Source: Gracilaria vermiculophylla
Lineage: Eukaryota; Rhodophyta; Florideophyceae; Gracilariales; Gracilariaceae
Direction: 5' to 3'
Length of the DNA stretch: 12,764 nucleotides
Assembly: GCA_019155205.2 (NCBI GenBank)
Contig: JAHNZQ020000277.1
Span: 155,750-168,513, forward strand
In this document: piece after piece, positions 8,601 to 12,764 of the stretch
How positions within the stretch are numbered: position 1 is the stretch's first letter
Layout: the number at the start of each line of letters is the position of its first letter
Position numbers and translations under genes: made by a program
The notes under the pieces: model-generated
Database searches by the model: none
Told to the model about the DNA's origin: nothing
The model's input: only the letters and a program-made list of their open reading frames with translations

Positions 8601-9140
8601 AAAGAAGACGCAGTCGAATAAGCTTGGGGTAGTGAATAGTATCGAAGTACCAGCAAGGAGTCAGGCCGAGGTTTTGGTGCAGAACTCTGCATTCGGCATT
8701 TTCTTCCTACAGGAGAATCCGCATTTGACGACTTAGCAGCATTTCGCAATGGCGAATGGCAATATGGAAATAGTGCCGAACATCTCCTTCAGGGTCGTTC
8801 TTGCTAACCTAAAGGAGTCTCCTGCGTGGCTTTAAGAAGTATTTGTCGCAGGATTGGCACTACCCACCCCTGCCGGACTGGCTCATGTTCCGCGTATAGA
8901 AGACGTTTCTAAACACGCTGCAATCGCCACCATTGGAGCCGAAGTGGCATCGACGACATCGGAGTAGGAAAAGCGTACCCCTTGGCAGAAGAAGCTCCAC
9001 ATTGGTGCAGATTTTTAAGAGGATCGCCGTAGGATAGTGGAGATACTATTCGCCTTTGAGGACATGTCGTCTGGGCGCCTTGGTCAGGTGAGCCTGGCCT
9101 ATCACCGGATACAACTCACACCTAAGGCGCAACTGGTAGG
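8590..9140 (+). pseudogene. pol: Ty3/gypsy Pol linker between protease and RT (protease itself missing)
   Basis: One phase runs from about 8590 to 9140 with stops at 8734, 8833, 8965 and 9016. The segment beginning at 8632 (VNSIEVPARSQAEVLVQ) and the Asp/Glu/Arg-rich stretch from about 9019 (EDRRRIVEILFAFED) read like the region joining protease to the RT fingers in Ty3/gypsy polyproteins. No D-S/T-G protease motif occurs anywhere between Gag and this segment. In an intact element the rest of Gag and the protease would precede it, so a deletion is inferred at its left boundary. It is followed at once by the 26-bp tandem array. Confidence 0.7.
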
Positions 9141-9244
9141 CTCACACCTGAGGGAAAACTGTTACGCTAACACCTGAAGCAAAACTGGTACGCGCTCAGC
9201 TGCAGCGAAACTGGTAAGCTCACACCTGGGGCAAAACTGGAACA
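9115..9244 (+). repeat. 26-bp tandem repeat, five copies, inside the RT N-terminal region
   Basis: Units lie at 9115-9140, 9141-9166, 9167-9192, 9193-9218 and 9219-9244. The shared pattern is close to CTCACACCTGAGGCAAAACT followed by GGTACG; units differ at several positions, so the array is not recent. The first and last units each encode L-T-P-x-A at their start, matching the residues expected once at this point of RT. Four extra units add 104 bases, that is two more than a multiple of three, which is exactly the phase change seen between upstream (phase 1) and downstream (phase 0). Confidence 0.92.
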
Positions 9245-9990
9245 CCTACCTTCACGGGGAGCCGGGCCTCATGCGCGTGATTTCAAACGCGATGATGTCC
9301 AGCGGGTGTTGGATACGGAAGTAATCGAGCCCCCAAATTCCGAATTAGGCTCCCCGACGGTGTTTGCGAAGAAAACATGTGGCTCTTTGAGGTTCTGTAT
9401 TTACTATGGACACCTCAAAGAGGTAACGGTACGCGATTCTTACCCAATACTCCATATGGATGAATGTATTGGCTGCTCAAATGATGTGTACGTTTCCTCC
9501 ACGTTGGATGCTAACAGTAGCTACTGGTAAATTGGAATGGATGACTCCGGTAAGGATAAGACAACGTTCACTTTCCACCGTGGATTCTAAAGTTTTCTAA
9601 GGATGCCATTTGGATTGAATAATGCACCCGCTTAGTTCCAAGAAGCGGTGGACATAATCCTGTAGAAGGTGAAGTTATATTACGCTCTGGTGTATATTGA
9701 CGATGTCATTTTGTACTCCCGCAGCGTGGAAGAGCACTTTATGCATGTCAAACAAGTGCTCTAGCTTCTGAAAGATGCTGGACTTACTTTGAAGCTGGAG
9801 TAGTTTTTTTTCAAGTCCTCGATAAAATACCCGGGGCACGTTTTGCTTTCGGGCCGCCTACAGGTTTCCACAAAACATCAGCGCACCATAAAAGAATTTC
9901 ACCCTCGCACAAACCATAAAGATCTCCGCTTTTCCCCGGGGTTGTGAAACGTCTTTCGGAGGTTTGATTGGAATTTATCCTGTACTGTGG
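9243..9990 (+). pseudogene. pol: Ty3/gypsy reverse transcriptase, multiple stops
   Basis: RT copies element RNA into cDNA in the particle. In one phase the RT landmarks appear in order: V-I-E-P followed by S-E-L-G-S-P-T-V-F-A-K-K (9318-9374), G-S-L-R-F-C (9384-9401), the first catalytic Asp in STLDANSSYW (9498-9527, Asp at 9507), R-M-P-F-G-L-N-N-A-P (9600-9629), and the Y-I-D-D box (9693-9704) with both catalytic Asp retained. Stops interrupt at 9528, 9588, 9633, 9663, 9762, 9801 and 9945. No phase change is needed over the whole domain. The KDG of the usual KKKDGSLRF motif is altered to KTCG. All three catalytic Asp codons survive, yet the stops make the enzyme impossible to produce. Confidence 0.95.
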
Positions 9991-10536
9991 CGCTGGTAAC
10001 TCGCTTCTTGGAGGAAGACGAACCAAAGAAACTGGCCACCTTGACAGGCGAAAAGTTCGAAGCATTTAACATCTTAAAGAGGAAACTAATACAGCCACCG
10101 ATCTTTGTTCTCCTGAGACAAAAAGGCCGAATGGTGCTGGACATAGACGTTTGTTAATATCAGGTAGAATGTGCCCTCCTACAGGAACGATCTAAAGGTG
10201 TACTTCAACCTAAAGAATACTGAAGTTACAACCTTTTACCAACGGAACAGAATTATTATACCTCGGAGCGCGAATGTTTCGTCATTTTATGGGCGGTGTT
10301 GCTTTCACGTCCATAACTGGAAGGCACGCGTCTCACGTTGAGTACGGACCATACATCAGTGAAGTGGATACTGTCCTTGAAAGATGCTTCAAATCTTCTG
10401 CAGAGATGGAGAATACGCCTCCTGAAGTACGAGTGTGACGTTTTCCACCGCCCTGGCACAAACCATTAAGCATTGGACGCTCTGTCGCGTATTTCTACCA
10501 AAGGAGATGATAAAACGTAGGTGGAGGACACTGTTC
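9991..10536 (+). pseudogene. pol: Ty3/gypsy RNase H with tether, multiple stops
   Basis: RNase H removes the RNA strand of the RNA:DNA hybrid. It continues in the RT phase. After the tether (FLEEDEPKKLATLTGEKFEA, 10005-10064) comes L-D-I-D-V (10137-10151), with Asp 10146 in the place of the first catalytic residue, then L-L-Q-E-R, the SEREC motif (10263-10277) carrying the catalytic Glu, and STDHTSVKW (10341-10367) carrying the next Asp. The A-L-D-A-L-S-R-like end of the domain is at 10470-10490. Stops lie at 10155, 10221, 10314, 10467 and 10518. Just after the last one, near 10540, an extra T in a T run moves the reading to the next phase. Confidence 0.92.
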
Positions 10537-10621
10537 CCTGTTTTCGTCATCGAGATCGTCGACAGAAAAGAAGGACTCGAAGGAGAATGCTTGGAATGCT
10601 GTACAGAAAGAGGCAAATTTA
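10537..10621 (+). pseudogene. pol: Spacer between RNase H and integrase, two phase changes
   Basis: A short acidic and basic spacer (VIEIVDRKEGLEGE, about 10546-10587) is readable in the phase after the inserted T. Near 10577-10590 the coherent reading moves once more, into the integrase phase. Both steps are single-base or two-base length changes and add to the list of breaks. Confidence 0.65.
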
Positions 10622-11611
10622 GTGGACCCAGAGGTGATGGCCCTGGTTGAGGAGGACAAAGAAGTTTTCTACATCAGAATAGCAGATTCCCTGAAGGGGC
10701 ATAGTACGAATGCGTACTGCAAAGAGTGCCTCGCAACTGTGGGGATTGCACCATCGTCGATTGATGTCGACAGAGACAACGTACCTGTACGCCGTACTTT
10801 CCAGGATGGTGCTCTCCAAAAGATGGTACCGACGAGCTTATGGGCGTGCGTGCTATATCACTCGCACCATCCACGCCTTGGCGGCCCCCCCGGGGGATCG
10901 CGCATGTACTTTACCATGGGGATGGAGCTTTCCTGGCTGTACATGGCTAATTAATCCTTCGAAACAATGGCGGATTGCCGCTCATGCGCCGCCGCCCGGG
11001 GGATTATCCCCAAACACCGGACACTCTTCATCCTATTCCTGACTTCAGGACCTTTGGCGTTTGTGTCCATGGCCGTCTTTGGGCCTTTTCTCAAGCCTGA
11101 AAATGGATAAAAATTTATCCTCGTGATCAATGCTCGATTACCGAAGCTCACACGCGCCATTACCATCCGGAACACCACTGCAGCAGTGATTGCCGACATC
11201 TTTCTGGAAGATGGGGTTTACCAATACAAAGTCCCGTTGTACCTCCTCGTGTAAAATGGACCTAAGATTTCGGCGAAGCTTTTCAGCGCCATCTCCGGAA
11301 TGCTGGGGATCAAGCAGTTGTTTACTACGTCATACTACGCCCAGACCAACAGACTGGCGGAGGGGTCTAAAAAAACCCTCGCCTCTAGGTTGAAAACCTA
11401 CGTCGTGGATCACCCGAAGGATTGGGACGCATACGAGGGCCCGCTCAGGTATGCATACAAACTGCAGATGCAACGCTCCACGGGGACTCTTTCATACAAT
11501 TTGGTGCTCTCACGCTTCCCGCCTAAAGCTATTATCGCTGCACGCACCATATCCCACCAAGAAGATTGGCCACAGAGACCAACAGTGGCTCAAACAAAGA
11601 TTACTTTTTAA
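10577..11611 (+). pseudogene. pol: Ty3/gypsy integrase with disrupted active site
   Basis: Integrase inserts the cDNA into the host chromosome. One phase runs from about 10577 to TAA 11609-11611 with stops at 10952, 11108 and 11252. The N-terminal zinc domain is at 10859-10987: YHSHHPRLGGPPGGSRMY followed by C-X2-C (10976 and 10985). The His usually found in the GH-P-G step is Pro. In the catalytic core the first Asp position reads Ala (FVSMAVFGP, codon 11072), the second Asp position of the D-N-G-P motif is the stop at 11252, and the Glu remains in RLAEGSKKTL (codon 11360). The region after that (11390-11500) keeps the Trp, Tyr and Arg-Ser-Thr-Gly pattern of the core's C-terminal helices. 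Confidence 0.93.
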
Positions 11612-11790
11612 GGCGCTATGATGACGCACTCTATCTCGCAAAGAAGAGACTGAATGCCTTGCGGAAGAGATATAAACGGGGTTTTGACCGGAAAGTAACA
11701 GAAGGCCCTCACCTGAAGGAATGCGTGTTAGATAAGGTGCCTGTGCTGTCACTGCCAACTAAATGTTCCGGGGACCATAGGCTGTGTTGA
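11566..11790 (+). pseudogene. pol: Integrase C-terminal tail with degraded GPY/F-like motif
   Basis: Another phase gives a basic helical segment rich in Lys/Arg (KKRLNALRKRYKRGFDRKV, about 11638-11694), typical of the linker after the integrase core, then LPTKCSGDHRL (about 11752-11784), which sits where Ty3/gypsy elements usually carry a GPY/F motif. The phase change from the core lies between about 11566 and 11610. A TGA at 11788-11790 ends the frame; no recognisable coding sequence follows. Confidence 0.7.
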
Positions 11791-11984
11791 ATGTTGACTT
11801 TGTGTGATACACGTGTGCAGCTGTGCTACTCGGCACGTTGTTCACTATCATATGGTTTCCAGGTGTACACATTGCATACTCAGCTTAATTTACACCAGAT
11901 ATGGTCTAGTGTAATGTGCCTCGTAATGGTAACTATACACACACATTGCTGTATGGACACGAGTGGTGGCGGAATACAGAGAAT
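11791..11984 (+). other. Non-coding sequence after pol, 3' leader of the decayed element
   Basis: A 65-codon frame (11791-11988) has no motif and looks like chance. G/T-rich DNA with a short (AC)n run at about 11936-11944. A weak purine-rich patch at about 11960-11990 could be the remains of a polypurine tract priming plus-strand synthesis, but it is not a clean purine run. Confidence 0.35.
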
Positions 11985-12742
11985 GTAAGGTGGTTGAGTG
12001 AATTTGTGCCTTGTCATGGTCTCGTGAGTGTACGGAACTGTCATGCCTTGTTGTGACTTGCTGTTGTAAGCATTATTGAATTGTGGCTAGTAAATTTATG
12101 TCATGTTACAATATGATTGGCAGTATTGAGTGTCTCGCCTTTGTAGTGTAATTTCTGATGCAACCTAGTCGGTGCGACTGAACCACTATATAAGTCGTGG
12201 TCGAAGCACCTCCAAGTAAATCCAAGCTAAAGCTGGCGAACTTCGTTTGCATCCCCGCAACTTTCCCTTGCCCCTCTGACCTCCAATAGAATATGGGCCC
12301 AGCCCCGCTGACCTCTGCCGCCATCCTTTGTATATCGCCGCTCTCCCTCACCGCCGTTCACCAGCGTTGCTCCATCGTTCTCTCCTTCGTTCTTTTGCGT
12401 CGGGTGTGTTGAGCGTATCGTTGGTCGGTGTTGGTATTCTTCTTTCGGTCTCGCGTTCCTCCCTGAGGGCGTTGTGTTGGTAGTGGTTCGACGTTGGGTC
12501 TGCCGTGTTCTCGTGTTCGGGTTATCGTTGTCGCCCGTGTTTGTCGATCGGTACTCGTTTCGTTTGGTCTTCCTCTGTTCTTGTTGTTGGGATCCCCGCG
12601 TCGTGTTTGCGGGTTCTGATCCGAGAGGTTGAGGACCGTATTTTCTTTTGTTGAAGTCTTGGCACTATCTTGTTGTGTCTCAGCAGTTTGTGTGAAATCT
12701 AGGATTTTTTTATTCTCAGTTTGTGTGTTTTTTGTGGCATCA
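11985..12742 (+). repeat. Probable LTR, left end uncertain, right end CA at 12741-12742
   Basis: The segment is non-coding, has a TATA-like box at 12187-12194, a pyrimidine/keto-rich 3' half and ends in CA followed within two bases by a TGG-starting candidate primer-binding site. That order is that of a plus-strand 5' LTR. The left end is only an estimate: several TG dinucleotides (about 11985, 12099) could be the start. A second copy needed to prove it is not in the window. The 81-codon minus-strand frame at 12351-12106 lies within it and is not considered a gene. Confidence 0.45.
12187..12194 (+). promoter_or_regulatory. TATA-like box within the probable LTR
   Basis: TATATAAG fits a eukaryotic TATA box. 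It lies about 550 bases before the presumed LTR end, so transcription would start near 12215-12225 and the R-U5 part would be long. Confidence 0.45.
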
Positions 12743-12744
12743 CT

Positions 12745-12762
12745 TGGTGCCCAGTGCGACGA
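12745..12762 (+). promoter_or_regulatory. Candidate primer-binding site of a following element
   Basis: TGGTGCCCAGTGCGACGA starts with TGG, the complement of the universal tRNA 3' CCA, and lies two bases after the CA at 12741-12742. The matching tRNA is not known to me. It implies that the internal region of another plus-strand LTR element begins at the right edge of the window. Confidence 0.4.
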
Positions 12763-12764
12763 GC

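Larger units (their letters stand above)
7408..11790 (+). mobile_element. Decayed Ty3/gypsy-type LTR retrotransposon, internal region
   Basis: Plus-strand remains appear in the Ty3/gypsy order Gag, RT, RNase H, integrase; integrase after RNase H is what separates this superfamily from Ty1/copia. Reading phases in order are: Gag in four phase segments (7408-8590), the protease-RT linker in one phase (about 8590-9140), RT and RNase H in one phase (9243-10535), a short piece in the next phase (about 10540-10575), integrase (10577-11611), and a post-integrase tail (about 11570-11790). More than 20 in-frame stops, at least six phase changes, an internal deletion and a tandem-repeat expansion make it non-functional. 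No chromodomain was seen. Confidence 0.95.

Noticed and set aside
10870..11005. CCCGGGGGAT occurring near 10889 and 10997 as a functional repeat
   Set aside because: Both are short GC-rich stretches of integrase coding sequence (Pro/Gly and Arg/Gly codons). Nothing else repeats around them.
9243..11611. A non-standard genetic code to explain the many in-frame stops
   Set aside because: All three stop codons occur at different kinds of positions, and the neighbouring copia pol frame is open without any reassignment.
6780..12080. GCATTATTGAA at about 6790 and again at about 12069 as evidence of a 5' LTR copy
   Set aside because: Eleven identical bases occur by chance many times in a window of this size, and the flanks do not align convincingly.
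12106..12351. 81-codon minus-strand frame as a gene
   Set aside because: It lies inside the probable LTR across the TATA-like box and promoter region and has no motif.
1..12764. tRNA or rRNA genes, CRISPR arrays, bacterial promoters
   Set aside because: No cloverleaf with conserved arms, no rRNA signature and no regularly spaced repeats were noticed by eye; a tRNA scan was not possible here.

Overview
The window looks like repeat-rich nuclear DNA of a eukaryote. It holds the remains of two LTR retrotransposons of different superfamilies and an old, unassigned stretch between them. No intact host gene, rRNA, tRNA, CRISPR array or bacterial-type operon was seen. The gag/protease style of the Ty1/copia element reminds me of elements in red macroalgae such as Chondrus, but that is recollection, not a search result, and the host should be treated as unknown.

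Left end (1 to about 1850, minus strand): a Ty1/copia-type element runs off the left edge. Read on the minus strand it starts with Gag at 1612, then a zinc knuckle (828-781), an aspartic-protease-like segment with a DDGA motif (648-637), and the zinc-finger domain that precedes integrase, cut by the window edge. It is only lightly damaged: one stop and one 1-base frameshift in Gag, and one TGA exactly between Gag and protease. The Gag start codon lies inside a 12-base stretch complementary to the anticodon arm of eukaryotic initiator tRNA-Met, a possible half-tRNA primer-binding site.

Middle (about 1850 to 7400): no recognisable family. The best candidate for old coding sequence is a minus-strand frame from 5810 to 4848, with a lysine/arginine-rich then serine/aspartate-rich part and ten internal stops. 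The same frame continues with decreasing support to 3957. A 124-codon minus-strand frame (3702-3328), a plus-strand frame (2224-2601), a pyrimidine-rich tract and a tiny telomere-like motif lie in the same stretch.

Right half (7408 to about 11790, plus strand): a heavily decayed Ty3/gypsy element in the order Gag, (protease missing), reverse transcriptase, RNase H, integrase. Gag changes frame several times. The Gag C-terminus, its zinc knuckle and the protease appear to have been lost in an internal deletion near 8590-8630. A five-copy 26-bp tandem array sits at the N-terminal edge of RT and by itself accounts for the frame change there. RT and RNase H keep one frame for about 430 codons despite 12 stops. 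Integrase has lost two of its three DDE residues.

Right end (about 11790-12764): non-coding, with a TATA-like box, an adenine-poor tract, and a terminal CA followed by a TGG-starting candidate primer-binding site at 12745. This looks like the 3' end of a 5' LTR, so a further plus-strand element probably begins at the right edge.
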